The notes under the pieces: model-generated
The model's input: the letters and a program-made list of their open reading frames with translations, nothing else
The model's database searches: none
Told to the model about the DNA's origin: nothing
Part shown: piece after piece, positions 46,158 through 55,877 of the stretch
Layout: the number at the start of each line of letters is the position of its first letter
Numbering within the stretch: the stretch's first letter is position 1
Source: Bacteroidota bacterium
Lineage (GTDB): Bacteria; Bacteroidota; Bacteroidia; Cytophagales; Cytophagaceae
NCBI GenBank assembly: GCA_023428135.1
Contig: JAEYZG010000043.1
Location: 110,565-174,564, forward strand
Direction of reading: 5' to 3'
Length of the DNA: 64,000 bases
Made by a program: the position numbers and the translations under genes

Positions 46158-47138
46158 TCAGATGTTCTGTTTCAGCTTATCTTTATATAGTTCTCTGAAC
46201 TTTTTAAGTTTTGGATCAATAACATTCTGGCAATAGCCACCTTCAGGGTTTTTGTTATAATAATCCTGATGGTACTCTTCCGCTTTATAGAATTGCTTAT
46301 AAGCTGCGATTTCAGTGATAATTTTTTCATCAATAAGATTTTGAATTTCTTCAATCACTTTATTTGCTGCAGATTTTTCTTCTTCGTTTTTATAGAAAAT
46401 AATGCTTCTGTATTGTGTACCCCGGTCAGCTCCTTGTTTGTTGAGGGTTGTGGGATTGTGAGTGGATAAATGGATTCTTAATAAGTCTTCATAGCTAATC
46501 TCTGAAGGGATATACGTAACTTCAATTACTTCAGCATGTCCTGTTTTCCCGCTGGATACTTCCCTGTAGGTAGGATTAACAGTAAGTCCACCGCTGTATC
46601 CGCTTTCAACTTTTACAATACCTTTAAGCTGCTGGAATAAAGCCTCCGTGCACCAGAAACACCCACCGCCAAATACAGCTTTTCGTTCCGCAGATTTTAT
46701 TTTCTCTAATGATACAGCATTGATACAGTAACGCAGTCCGGAAGGAGGAGGGCCGTCCTGGAAAACATGTCCCAGGTGAGCATCGCAAGTATTGCAAGTT
46801 ACCTCTACTCTGTACATCCCAAAAGAAATATCTTTATGATACGCAATAGCGTTTGCTTTGATAGGTTGAGTAAAGGAGGGCCAACCGGTTTCACTTTGAA
46901 ACTTTTCTTCGCTATCGAATAGGAGGGTATGACAACATACGCAAGCATATTTTCCCGGTTCAAACAGGTTGCACATCTCGGAACTATGAGCCCGTTCCGT
47001 TCCTTTCTTTCTGGTGATGTAAAATTGTTCTTCAGTGAGTATTTGCTTCCATTCCTGTTCCGGCTTATTAACTCGTTGGTCTGGTTCAGGATTGCCATGG
47101 TTAACAAACTTTATTATGTCGAGCCACTTTAGTATCAT
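46158..47138 (-). CDS. msrBA: Fused peptide-methionine sulfoxide reductase MsrB-MsrA
   Basis: The 326-residue protein joins MsrB (about 28-148) to MsrA (about 152-320). MsrB has two zinc Cys pairs (Cys66/Cys69 and Cys115/Cys118) and the catalytic Cys138 in RYCINA, where Ser is commoner after the Asn. MsrA has GGGCFWCTE with catalytic Cys160, plus the YRSIIFY and AEEYHQDYY motifs. The pair reduces both R and S epimers of methionine sulfoxide. There is no signal peptide, so it acts in the cytoplasm. It follows the small lipoprotein gene by 15 bp on the same strand. Confidence 0.93.
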   Translation of the reverse strand: MILKWLDIIKFVNHGNPEPDQRVNKPEQEWKQILTEEQFYITRKKGTERAHSSEMCNLFEPGKYACVCCHTLLFDSEEKFQSETGWPSFTQPIKANAIAYHKDISFGMYRVEVTCNTCDAHLGHVFQDGPPPSGLRYCINAVSLEKIKSAERKAVFGGGCFWCTEALFQQLKGIVKVESGYSGGLTVNPTYREVSSGKTGHAEVIEVTYIPSEISYEDLLRIHLSTHNPTTLNKQGADRGTQYRSIIFYKNEEEKSAANKVIEEIQNLIDEKIITEIAAYKQFYKAEEYHQDYYNKNPEGGYCQNVIDPKLKKFRELYKDKLKQNI

Positions 47139-47153
47139 TGTTGATTCAGTTGG

Positions 47154-47726
47154 TTATTTTATAAATAATTTTCCATTTTTATTCAATCCATAGAATGTGC
47201 TTTTTTGAATTCCACTTTTGTTTTTGATTTTCCTGAATATGGAATTCTTCTCAACTTCAACGACTTCACTTGAATTGTTATTTTCAGGATTTTCTATAGG
47301 TGAAGGAGCCTCCTGGCCAATCCATAAGTTGTTTTTTTTTGTGTAACAAAAGATCCGGCATTTCAGATATTCAGTAGAATCTGATCCTTTTTTGAAATAG
47401 CCAGTCACAAATATCAGTTCCCCGATAGAATCACGATTTATGTCTACTGCTTTTACCAGGTAGCTTAATCCCTTGGTTGAATCAGTTATCTTCTGTTTAA
47501 ATTTATTGTTTTCAAAAAAGTTAATTTCCCAAAACAATGAATCATTTTTTGCACGACTTACTGCTTTAAATGATTGATTGAAGATGGAGTCATTATCGTG
47601 AAAAGTGATAGATGATTGTACTGGAGTTAGCATTTCGCTGTTTTCATGTGTTATACCTGAATCATCCTCATTACTCGTGCATGAAAACAGAAAGAGTATT
47701 GTGCAGATAAAAAGATTGTGTTTCAT
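47154..47726 (-). CDS. Small uncharacterised lipoprotein
   Basis: The 190-residue protein has a lipoprotein signal (FICTILFLFSCTSNEDD). The mature part is polar, with a repeated FxExNxFxNNKF-type beta pattern and a VDINRDSIGELIFVTGYF segment resembling FG-GAP/VCBS-type calcium-loop repeats. I do not recognise a family. It is upstream of msrBA in a probable two-gene operon. Confidence 0.7.
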   Translation of the reverse strand: MKHNLFICTILFLFSCTSNEDDSGITHENSEMLTPVQSSITFHDNDSIFNQSFKAVSRAKNDSLFWEINFFENNKFKQKITDSTKGLSYLVKAVDINRDSIGELIFVTGYFKKGSDSTEYLKCRIFCYTKKNNLWIGQEAPSPIENPENNNSSEVVEVEKNSIFRKIKNKSGIQKSTFYGLNKNGKLFIK

Positions 47727-47836
47727 TACTATAATAATGTAGAGACTTTTAAACTAAATCACTTTTTTTGTTATAAATTATTAAAATTTTAAATCAATAT
47801 AATTAAAATATTAACAGTAATATCAGAAGTTTAGTA

Positions 47837-47857
47837 GAGACGCCATGTTGGCGTCTC
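47837..47857. repeat. GAGACGCCA palindrome, first copy
   Basis: A 9-bp inverted repeat (47837-47845 with 47849-47857) around TGT. It shares the GAGACGCCATG core with the palindrome at 47988-48011 and is followed by a C/T-rich tail on the plus strand. The two copies bracket about 130 bp without a gene. The remainder of the 317-bp gap 47727-48043 shows nothing else. Confidence 0.7.
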
Positions 47858-47987
47858 CTTTTCTATAACAAAGGTACTTTCAAGCAGACACACAGCATAT
47901 GTTGTTTCCTGATTTCAGAATGTTCGTTTAATGTATTTGCGAATAAAATATGAAGAGAATTTTGAATTGACCAATCGAAAAAAAAAA

Positions 47988-48011
47988 AGAGACGCCATGC
48001 ATGGCGTCTCT
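47988..48011 (-). terminator. Perfect GAGACGCCATG palindrome serving as terminator of the RND operon
   Basis: A perfect 24-base palindrome (12-bp arms) lies 32 bp after the stop of the outer-membrane-factor gene. On the minus strand it is followed by a run of at least ten T, an ideal intrinsic terminator. Its GAGACGCCATG core matches the nearby copy at 47837-47857, suggesting a dispersed palindromic repeat family. Confidence 0.8.
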
Positions 48012-48043
48012 ACAATTAATCTATATTAAATTTCTATAAGGTA

Positions 48044-49465
48044 TTATCGCCAGCCGCCTCCTAGAGCCTTGTATATATTGGTCTTCGTAATATTCTGTCT
48101 TTTTCTTGCTTCTACAAGCTGCAGCTGAGCGTCCAGAGATTTTTGCTGAGATATGATCACTTCCATATATGTAGCTCGTCCTGATTTAAACAACTCAGTT
48201 GAGATATCAACAGATTGACTCATGGCCAGAGATTCATTGGTTCTCAAATCATGAATTTCCTGTAGTCTTTGAAGTTTTGCCAGTTCATTATACACTTCAA
48301 TATATCCATTAATAATATTTTGCTGATAATTGTACAAAGCTTCTGTTTGAACTGCATTAGCGTTCTGGAATTCTGCTTTGATCTGGCTTCTGTTTAATAG
48401 GGGAGCTGTAAGGCCTCCGAATATTGTATAAGCTATGGATTCCGGACTTGTAAACAGGACCCCGGTTTTGTATGCCTGATATCCATAGGCACCTGAAAGG
48501 TTTAATGAAGGATAAAAGGCGGCCTGTGCAGCTTTAACGTCTGCTTTTGCTGCTTTTAATTGGAACTCTGATTGTCTAATATCCGGACGATTTCCAATCA
48601 GGTCAGTTGGCTTGCCAACATTGACAAGAAAATTAAGTGAGTCCTTATATTGATCTTTATTACGTCTCACAGGCTGGGGATATCTTCCAAGCAAAAAGTT
48701 TATTCTGTTTTCGGTTTCAAGGATTTCCTGAAGCGTTTCTTTTTCCAGGTTCTTTGAATTTAAAACCTGCCCTTCAAATTGCTTTACTGCAAGTTCATTA
48801 GTAATACCCGCCTGTTTCTGTGTTTGTACTATCAATAGCGCATCTTCCTGAAGCTTTATGTTTTCTCTCAGAATTTCAAGTCTATTATCGAGAGCCTGTA
48901 ACTCATAGTACCTATTGGACACCTCAGCAATAATATTTGTTACCATAAGATTTTTGGCTTCTATGGAACCGAAAAATCTTGCAGTTGCCGCTTTTCTTCT
49001 GTTACGGAGCTTTCCCCAGATGTCAATCTCCCAGCTGGTTTGAAGCCCCAGATAATAATCACGTAGGTTGATTGGTACAATTTCATCCGGTTTAATATAT
49101 GTTGAAATGTTTCCGGCTCCGTCCATTGTATAAAGACCATATCTTCTCTGTGCCATAGAACCGAATCCACTAACAGTTGGGAGCAAGGCTCCTGTTGAAG
49201 ATCTGACACCTGCTCTGGAAGCCTCAATGCGTTGGAAAGATTTAAGTACATCAAAGTTCTGGCTTAATGCTGTATCAATCAGGTCAATGAGAATGGGGTT
49301 ATTAAAGTATTCTCTCCAATTAATTTTTGCAGTGTTCAGGGAATCTTTTTCTCCATGATAGGATGATGGCATACCCTTACTAAATCCGGAGCCCGGATCG
49401 GTGCTTTTGCAACCGGAAATAAGGATGCAAAAGGATATATTTATTAATATTAATAAATGCTTCAT
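48044..49465 (-). CDS. RND efflux outer-membrane factor lipoprotein (OprM/NodT type)
   Basis: The 473-residue lipoprotein (ISFCILISGCKSTD) has the TolC/OprM duplicated helical pattern: SFQRIEASRAGVRSSTGALLPTVSGFGS near 85, LAVKQFEGQVLNSKNLEKETLQ, and GNRPDIRQSEFQLKAAKADVKAAQAAFYPSLNLSG near 290. It forms the outer-membrane exit duct for the RND pump encoded by the next gene upstream, whose stop is 3 bp away. It is the last gene of the operon, followed by a strong terminator. Confidence 0.93.
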   Translation of the reverse strand: MKHLLILINISFCILISGCKSTDPGSGFSKGMPSSYHGEKDSLNTAKINWREYFNNPILIDLIDTALSQNFDVLKSFQRIEASRAGVRSSTGALLPTVSGFGSMAQRRYGLYTMDGAGNISTYIKPDEIVPINLRDYYLGLQTSWEIDIWGKLRNRRKAATARFFGSIEAKNLMVTNIIAEVSNRYYELQALDNRLEILRENIKLQEDALLIVQTQKQAGITNELAVKQFEGQVLNSKNLEKETLQEILETENRINFLLGRYPQPVRRNKDQYKDSLNFLVNVGKPTDLIGNRPDIRQSEFQLKAAKADVKAAQAAFYPSLNLSGAYGYQAYKTGVLFTSPESIAYTIFGGLTAPLLNRSQIKAEFQNANAVQTEALYNYQQNIINGYIEVYNELAKLQRLQEIHDLRTNESLAMSQSVDISTELFKSGRATYMEVIISQQKSLDAQLQLVEARKRQNITKTNIYKALGGGWR

Positions 49466-49468
49466 TGT

Positions 49469-52400
49469 TTAAATTGACTCTGTTAATGAAAATTGGTCTT
49501 TCATGGCTTTCTTTTCTCTGTTTTCTACAATCGTTGCAAAGAAGACATATAAGCCAGGAATAATGATAAGACCGAATACTGTTCCGAAAAACATTCCTCC
49601 GGCAGCTGCTGATCCTATGGTTCTGTTGCCTACTTCTCCAGCTCCGCTGGCAAACATAAGCGGAATAAGTCCGGCAACGAATGCGAACGAAGTCATTAAT
49701 ATTGGCCTTAACCTTATCTGAGAGCCTTCTATAGCAGCTTGCAAAGGTGTTTTGCCTTCTTTTTGTTTTTGCATTGCAAATTCAACTATAAGAATCGCAT
49801 TCTTGCCCAATAAGCCTATAAGCATCACCATGGAGATCTGGGCATAAATGTTGTTTTCAAGGCCAAGTATTGACAGCATAAAAAATGCTCCGAATACACC
49901 TACAGGAAGTGATAAGATTACAGATAAAGGCAGTATGAAGCTTTCATATTGTGCTGAAAGCAGAAGGTAAACGAAGAGAAGACAGATCATAAAAATATAT
50001 ATGGTCTGATTACCGGACATTACTTCATCTTTGGTGATACCGGCCCAGTCTATTCCATAACCCTTAGGTAATTTGGTTTCTGCAACTTCCTGTATAGCTT
50101 TAATAGCATCCCCGCTGCTGTAACCTTCTGAAGCTTCACCGTTGAGCTCGGCAGAGAGAAACATATTATACCTGGTAAGCTGTTCTGCTCCGAAAACTTT
50201 TTCAAGAGTAATAAATGCCGAAAGAGGAACCATTTCAGCTTTGTCGTTTTTTACCGTCAGCTTCAATATATCATCAGGATCGGCTCTGTATTCAGGTAAA
50301 GCCTGCACCATGACCTTGTACATTTGTCCGAACTTGATAAAGTTCGTTGCATATTCACTACCCAATAATGTTTGCAATGAACTCATGGCTTTTCCTACCG
50401 TAACTCCTTTCTGGGCTGCCTTGTCATAATCTACATGCAGCAGATATTGAGGATAGCTGGCATCGAAGATTGTGAATGCGGTTGCTATTTCAGGTCTAGC
50501 TTTCAGATCTTCCATGAATTGATTTACCACGCTTTCCATTTTTTTGATATCGCCAGTACCGGCCTTATCCAGGAGTCTTAGCTCATATCCACTGGCGTTA
50601 CCATATCCGGGAACAGCCGGAGGGGGAAAGAATTCAATTGTGGCATCCTTTATATGAGCGGTCTTTTCTATTACAAGATCCATAATCTCATCAACGGATT
50701 CATCTCTTTTATCCCATGGTTTGAGATTGATAAGACAGGTGCCAAATGTCGCACCGGTACCATCTGTAAGTATGTTCGTTCCAGCAAGGGTAGATACAGA
50801 CTCAATGGCTGGAATATCTTTTGAAGACCTTTCTATTTCATTTACTATAGCTTTGGTCCTTTCCAGAGTAGAACCAGAAGGGGTAGTAATGCTTGCATAG
50901 AACATACCCTGGTCTTCTTCAGGGATAAAGCCGGCAGGAAGCTTTGTGCCTAGTATTCCTGTGCCCGCTGAGAATGCCAGCAAGACAGCAAAGGTTACAA
51001 CTTTTCTATTTGCTATAATGCTTAGCAGTTTTTGATATCTCCCGGAAATCTTTTCGTACCAGAAATTAAATACTCCGAAGAATCTGCCTAAGAAGTTTTT
51101 TTTGGGCTCAGCATGATGTACAGGCTTCAGAAATAATACACAGAGAGCGGGAGTAAGTGTAAGTGCGCCTACACCTGAAAGAATAATGGCTATAGCCATA
51201 GTGATCGAAAACTGCTGATAAAAGATGCCGACAGGCCCTGTCATAAATGAAGTAGGAATAAATACTGCTGACATTACTAGTGTAATGGCAAGTACAGCAC
51301 CGCTGATTTCTTTCATAGCCCTTTCCGTAGCTTTCTGAATGGTGTATTTCCCTGTTTCCAGTTTTGCGTGAACAGCCTCTACGACTACAATGGCATCATC
51401 AATTACAACGCCTATTGCAAGTACTAGAGCAAACAGGGTAATCAGGTTTAGGGAAAAACCGAACAACTTCATGAAGAAGAAGGTACCTATCAATGAAACA
51501 GGAACGGTGATAGCAGGAATGATTGTAGATCTGAAATCCTGAAGAAATATGAAAACTACCAGCGATACGAGTATAAATGCTTCAATCAGTGTTTTAATCA
51601 CCTCATGAACGGAGGCATCAAGAAATCTTGAAACATCATAGCTGATCTCGTAATCCATTCCTTTCAAAAATGTAGTCTCTTTAATCTCTTCCATACTCAG
51701 CTTTACATTTTTGATAACCTCACTGGCGTTGGAGCCGGGGAGCTGCTTAAGTATCAGAGAGGCTGAAGGCTTTCCGTTGAGCTTTGATTCTACATCAAAG
51801 TAAGTAGTTCCAAACTCAACATCTGCTACATCTTTTATACGAAGGATTTGTCCGTCTGAATTAGCTCTGATAGGTATATTGGCATACTGCTCTTCGGTGT
51901 TAAATCGTCCTGTGTATTTTACTATGTACTGTAGCGCTTGAGCTGATTTGTCTGAGCTTTCACCTATTTTACCAGGAGCAGCTTCTATGTTTTGTTCCTG
52001 CAAGACCCTACTGATATCGTCTGTGTCAATATTATAAGCAAGCATTTTGTCTGGCTTGAGCCATATTCTCATGGAATATTCTTTCGCTCCCAGAATTTCT
52101 ACATAACCAACACCCTGAATACGCTTCAGTTCAGCAAGAATATTAATATCTGTAAAGTTATATATGAATTTTTCCTGAAGATTCGGGTCTGAGCTGAAAA
52201 CATTGAGGTACATGAGCATACTGTTTTCTACCTTGGCAATCTTTACTCCGGTTTTGATAACTTCAGAAGGTAGTTCCCCCATTACAGCGGAAACTCTGTT
52301 CTGCACGTTTACTGCAGCAATGTCAGGATCTGTACCAATATCAAATATAATCTGAACGACACCAACACCATCATTTCCGGCATCTGAAGACATATATTTC

Positions 52401-52624
52401 ATTCCCGGTACCCCATTGATAGCTCTTTCAAGGGGAACAATAGCGGCTTTGATTACTGTTTCTGCATTCGCACCTGCATATTCAATAGTTACATTTACTT
52501 CTGGAGGGGCTATGTTTGGAAACTGAGTCATTGGCAACTGAGTCAAAGACAATAATCCCATCAAAGTGATAATCAGAGATATCACTATTGATAACACAGG
52601 CCTGTGTATAAATTTAGAAATCAT
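49469..52624 (-). CDS. RND efflux pump, AcrB/HAE1 family
   Basis: The 1051-residue inner-membrane pump shows the HAE1 signature throughout. It opens with ISKFIHRPVLSIVISLIITLMGLLSL, and the proton-relay pair of Asp residues is in helix 4 (ALVLAIGVVIDDAIVVVEA). The GxFxPxEDQG periplasmic entry reads GFIPEEDQG, and the second hydrophobic set is present (MVMLIGLLGKNAILIVEFA). It exports hydrophobic drugs or metabolites using the proton gradient, together with the fusion protein and outer-membrane factor encoded beside it. Confidence 0.95.
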   Translation of the reverse strand: MISKFIHRPVLSIVISLIITLMGLLSLTQLPMTQFPNIAPPEVNVTIEYAGANAETVIKAAIVPLERAINGVPGMKYMSSDAGNDGVGVVQIIFDIGTDPDIAAVNVQNRVSAVMGELPSEVIKTGVKIAKVENSMLMYLNVFSSDPNLQEKFIYNFTDINILAELKRIQGVGYVEILGAKEYSMRIWLKPDKMLAYNIDTDDISRVLQEQNIEAAPGKIGESSDKSAQALQYIVKYTGRFNTEEQYANIPIRANSDGQILRIKDVADVEFGTTYFDVESKLNGKPSASLILKQLPGSNASEVIKNVKLSMEEIKETTFLKGMDYEISYDVSRFLDASVHEVIKTLIEAFILVSLVVFIFLQDFRSTIIPAITVPVSLIGTFFFMKLFGFSLNLITLFALVLAIGVVIDDAIVVVEAVHAKLETGKYTIQKATERAMKEISGAVLAITLVMSAVFIPTSFMTGPVGIFYQQFSITMAIAIILSGVGALTLTPALCVLFLKPVHHAEPKKNFLGRFFGVFNFWYEKISGRYQKLLSIIANRKVVTFAVLLAFSAGTGILGTKLPAGFIPEEDQGMFYASITTPSGSTLERTKAIVNEIERSSKDIPAIESVSTLAGTNILTDGTGATFGTCLINLKPWDKRDESVDEIMDLVIEKTAHIKDATIEFFPPPAVPGYGNASGYELRLLDKAGTGDIKKMESVVNQFMEDLKARPEIATAFTIFDASYPQYLLHVDYDKAAQKGVTVGKAMSSLQTLLGSEYATNFIKFGQMYKVMVQALPEYRADPDDILKLTVKNDKAEMVPLSAFITLEKVFGAEQLTRYNMFLSAELNGEASEGYSSGDAIKAIQEVAETKLPKGYGIDWAGITKDEVMSGNQTIYIFMICLLFVYLLLSAQYESFILPLSVILSLPVGVFGAFFMLSILGLENNIYAQISMVMLIGLLGKNAILIVEFAMQKQKEGKTPLQAAIEGSQIRLRPILMTSFAFVAGLIPLMFASGAGEVGNRTIGSAAAGGMFFGTVFGLIIIPGLYVFFATIVENREKKAMKDQFSLTESI

Positions 52625-52649
52625 AAAATTCGTTATTAAAAGACCTGCA

Positions 52650-53771
52650 CTAATTATTTATTTCACTACCTGAATATAAATCAATGGAAGCTGGTTCAGG
52701 AATGATCTTATCTCCTTCACGAACTCTTTGAAGGCCCTCATAGACTATTCTGTCTTTAGGAGTAAGACCAGATTCAAGCACATACAGGTGAGGAAGTCTT
52801 AGTTTAGGTTTGATATTCTGCAGCTTTACCTCGTTGTTCTGATCCACCAGGAAAACAAAAGTTTTATCTTGTATGTCAAATGTGGACTTCTGAGGAATGA
52901 TCATCGCCTTGTTAAGGTTAGTTTTCAGAAGCACTTTCCCGCTTGCTCCATGTTTCAGTATTTTATCAGGGTTTGGAAAACGGGCTCTGAATGATATATT
53001 TCCTGTTGCTTTGTCAAACTCTCCTTCAATGGTTTCAATCTTGCCTTTATAGGGGTGTTCTGAGGAATTTGCCAGAAGTAAACTTACCTCTCTTTTCTCT
53101 GTCTGCTGTTTTGTAAGTGTTATAAAATTCAGGTATTCATTTTCAGAAACATTAAAGTATGCAAAAACTTCCTTGTTGTCAGATATCGTAGTAATTAATG
53201 TGCCTTCATTGACAAGGCTTCCCATCTTAAGAGGTATTCTGTCAATAAGGCCATCAAATGGGGCTTTGATTTGTGTAAAGGATAATTTCAGGCTGGCATT
53301 GGAAACCATTGACCTTGCTTCTTCAATTTTCGCGTTAAGCGCTTCCAGCTTAGCTTCAGCTCTTGCCACTTCTGTTGAGGAAACAATATTTTTGTCAAGT
53401 AACGTCTTGGCGTTGATTAAATCAAGCTCTGCCGATTTAGCTTCAGCTACTGCATTTTTTAAATTAGAATTAGCTTTGGAAAGTTCTTCCCTGTATGAAT
53501 AATCTTCTATGCTAAACAGTAGTTGTCCCTGCTTAACTGCCTGTCCTTCATCTATGTGGATCTTTTTGATTTCTCCATATACTCTGGCTCTTATTTCGAC
53601 ATTTTTTACAGCATGCAGATCGGCAACATATTCCTTGGTGTATGAAGTATCAAGTATAACAGGACTTGTTACCGGAAATGTCTCTATTCTTATTGGGTTT
53701 TCTTTTTGTGAAGAGCAAGCCATTATTAGTATGCACAAAAGCATACAAGCCGTCCCTGTAATTTTTTTCAT
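52650..53771 (-). CDS. RND efflux membrane fusion lipoprotein (AcrA type)
   Basis: The 373-residue lipoprotein (MLLCILIMACSSQ) has a split lipoyl domain (IRARVYGEIKKIHIDEGQAVKQGQLLF and IKAPFDGLIDRIPLKMGSLVNEG), a coiled-coil hairpin between them (about 95-155), and a beta-barrel plus membrane-proximal domain ending VREGDKIIPEP. It couples the RND pump to the outer-membrane factor. It is first of the three pump genes, 25 bp before the pump gene. Confidence 0.93.
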   Translation of the reverse strand: MKKITGTACMLLCILIMACSSQKENPIRIETFPVTSPVILDTSYTKEYVADLHAVKNVEIRARVYGEIKKIHIDEGQAVKQGQLLFSIEDYSYREELSKANSNLKNAVAEAKSAELDLINAKTLLDKNIVSSTEVARAEAKLEALNAKIEEARSMVSNASLKLSFTQIKAPFDGLIDRIPLKMGSLVNEGTLITTISDNKEVFAYFNVSENEYLNFITLTKQQTEKREVSLLLANSSEHPYKGKIETIEGEFDKATGNISFRARFPNPDKILKHGASGKVLLKTNLNKAMIIPQKSTFDIQDKTFVFLVDQNNEVKLQNIKPKLRLPHLYVLESGLTPKDRIVYEGLQRVREGDKIIPEPASIDLYSGSEINN

Positions 53772-53830
53772 ATTTAAGGTTTTAAAGAGAATAGGGATAC
53801 TTCAGACAGAATAATTCTGACTTAATGAAG

Positions 53831-53850
53831 TATCATTTAGTTAAATGATA
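53831..53850. promoter_or_regulatory. Inverted repeat upstream of the RND operon
   Basis: A perfect 9-bp inverted repeat, TATCATTTA and TAAATGATA around GT, lies 60-79 bp before the membrane-fusion gene and 34 bp after the small acidic gene. It has no T-run or GC core, so an operator is more likely than a terminator. The cognate regulator is not identifiable in the window. Confidence 0.4.
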
Positions 53851-53883
53851 TACGAGTAATAAATTTGTGAAAATAAGAGACAA

Positions 53884-54240
53884 TTATGCCTGCTTAGGGG
53901 GAGGTGATGAATGTTCTAAAAAAGAAGAATAAGGCCTTAAAACTAAGGGTGATTTAGGATCTTCTATCAAAAGGAATTGTTCAATTGATATATCTATAAT
54001 TTGACAATAGTAAAAATCATTGGTCTTTTTAAGCCAGTCAGGGTTGTCGTCATCTTCGTCTTCCGGTGTATCATCCGGAATGTCCAGAAAAACTTCCAGG
54101 ATCAGCTCGAAAATTGTGTTATATTCTTCCTCTACTTCCTCAATTTCATTAAAAGGGGTATCATCTTCATTTTCGACAGGCAAAAATGCAGTATTAATAA
54201 AGCATAATAATAGTAAATATGTCAGTGCCCTTTTCCACAT
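53884..54240 (-). CDS. Small acidic secreted protein preceding the RND operon
   Basis: The 118-residue protein has a signal peptide (ALTYLLLLCFINTAFL) and a very acidic mature part with runs such as EEVEEEYN and DDTPEDEDDD. It ends in a conserved-looking basic tail (FLEHSSPPPKQA). I do not recognise a named family, though short secreted proteins ending in a similar HxSPPPxA-like tail occur beside metal and drug efflux operons in Bacteroidota. The acidic stretch could bind cations; this is inference. Same strand as the pump genes, 112 bp before the fusion protein. Confidence 0.65.
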   Translation of the reverse strand: MWKRALTYLLLLCFINTAFLPVENEDDTPFNEIEEVEEEYNTIFELILEVFLDIPDDTPEDEDDDNPDWLKKTNDFYYCQIIDISIEQFLLIEDPKSPLVLRPYSSFLEHSSPPPKQA

Positions 54241-54420
54241 ACGTTAGCCAATATAACGAAAAGATTTGCTTCGTTTGTACTTTTCGAATGGAAAAATATT
54301 TAAATATTTAAAAATGGGGCAGGATATTGGATTTTTGGTAGAAATAATTGATTAAATTCATAGGAGGGTCTGGAGGATATGTCCAGATGATGATGAAAAT
54401 AAGTTTCTGCATCATCTGTT

Positions 54421-55095
54421 TTATAATTCCCGAAGTTCTAAATAAAGTGAGAATATGAAGGTAATGGGGAAGACAATCAATCCTATAATAAATATGGTCT
54501 TTCCATGCTTTCGGTCGTTCTCTATGTATGCATATGTTTTTTGACCATTTGGAAGAGATTTTTTGTAAGTCATTATATGCCAGCCAATAAATATTCCAAT
54601 GAAACCACCGAAAATGACCATTAAATATCCCATTATTATCCAGGATTTTTGGCTTTCTTCAGGCCTGGCAAGGTCATTGATCCGCTGTTTCCTTAGTACA
54701 TTTAAAAGTTCAGGATCAAATTGCTTTCCTCTTTGTATCAATAGTTTGTGAGCGATCTTATAATCAATATTGCTCCATTCATCAGGTTTCATCAATATCT
54801 CATAAAGCTCTTCATCCGAAAAGCTGTGCAGGTAGTGAGAGTCTTCTATTTCTGTTGTCAGTTGATCCGCTTCTTTGTCAAGAAAAGCATTGGCTTTTCC
54901 AAAATCCTTCTGGTGAATTTTTAGCTGTACAGAATTGGAGATAAGGACATCTCCGCTATATAAGCTCCCTTCAAGAGGTTGATTGTTGTGAACTATTTCG
55001 GCTTCGATGCCAATCTCTTTAAGAATATCAGCAAAATCTCTGGCCTGGTCTATATTGGAAAAATTGCGGAAAACTGAATAATCGTTTGAATTCAC
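54421..55095 (-). CDS. DUF2007-like membrane protein
   Basis: The 224-residue protein opens with a ferredoxin-like domain of the DUF2007 type (about 6-75; FRNFSNIDQARDFADILKEIGIEAEIVHNN, QLKIHQKDFGKANAFL). A helical linker follows, then two membrane helices (IIMGYLMVIFGGFIGIFIGW and TIFIIGLIVFPITFIFSLYL) joined by a basic loop. Such proteins are thought to be signalling or regulatory, but no mechanism is known. Single gene, divergent from the membrane protein gene at 55228. Confidence 0.75.
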   Translation of the reverse strand: MNSNDYSVFRNFSNIDQARDFADILKEIGIEAEIVHNNQPLEGSLYSGDVLISNSVQLKIHQKDFGKANAFLDKEADQLTTEIEDSHYLHSFSDEELYEILMKPDEWSNIDYKIAHKLLIQRGKQFDPELLNVLRKQRINDLARPEESQKSWIIMGYLMVIFGGFIGIFIGWHIMTYKKSLPNGQKTYAYIENDRKHGKTIFIIGLIVFPITFIFSLYLELREL

Positions 55096-55227
55096 AGTGG
55101 AAATAAGTGAAATTAAAATTTAAGGAAGGTAATGAATTATTTCTGAAAGTTTGGGAAAAATAAATCACAAGGTTTATCTCTTCAAGAAGATTGAGTTAGA
55201 TTTGAAGAGTTGTTTGAGAATGCAACT

Positions 55228-55839
55228 ATGAAACCACAACACATTTTTATCAGCGCTATGATAGTGAATCTGGTGCTTTTTTTCTTATGGAAATCAGTGA
55301 GATTGTTTGATATAGAAATGCCCAATGTTAACTTTATATCAGATCTATTTTCTTTAATTGAACAAGCAACTCATTTTTCATCACTGTATTTTCTTATATG
55401 GATTGAAAAAAGAATAGGTGGAAATATAAAATTGAAATTGCCAATAATGGGGTTCATAATTTGGGAGATATTGATATTGATTGTTGATTATGTTTATCCA
55501 CCTACTTCTGTTTCTAATAGTCGAATGGCATTGTATATTCCCGGGGTTATATTGAATGTTATGCTCATTTTATTTCTTATGAAAAAAAGAGGAATGTATG
55601 CTGCAGAGTTTAAATTTATAGGGATGGCTAAGTTTATCTCAACGATTGTAATGGTGGGTTTTCCTATATTATTCGGTATGATAGCAGTTAACTATATTAC
55701 TGAATTTATTACTTATTCATCGTTGTCGGAAATTATAGAATTTGTTCTCCTGTGGCCCAGAATGGCGATATTGGTATTGATGATTAAGTCGCTTCGGGAA
55801 AATAGTGAAACACTAGTAGAAACTTCAGAGAGTTATTAA
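55228..55839 (+). CDS. Uncharacterised integral membrane protein
   Basis: The protein has 203 residues from the ATG at 55228 (MKPQHIF); the upstream TTG at 55210 is less likely. About six membrane helices are evident, for example MIVNLVLFFLWKSVRLF, LPIMGFIIWEILILIVDYV, LYIPGVILNVMLILFLM and FISTIVMVGFPILFGMIAV. No family is recognised and there is no clear operon partner. Confidence 0.68.
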   Translation: MKPQHIFISAMIVNLVLFFLWKSVRLFDIEMPNVNFISDLFSLIEQATHFSSLYFLIWIEKRIGGNIKLKLPIMGFIIWEILILIVDYVYPPTSVSNSRMALYIPGVILNVMLILFLMKKRGMYAAEFKFIGMAKFISTIVMVGFPILFGMIAVNYITEFITYSSLSEIIEFVLLWPRMAILVLMIKSLRENSETLVETSESY

Positions 55840-55877
55840 GTAATCAACTTGGTGGAAAGATACCACTTAGAATGATG

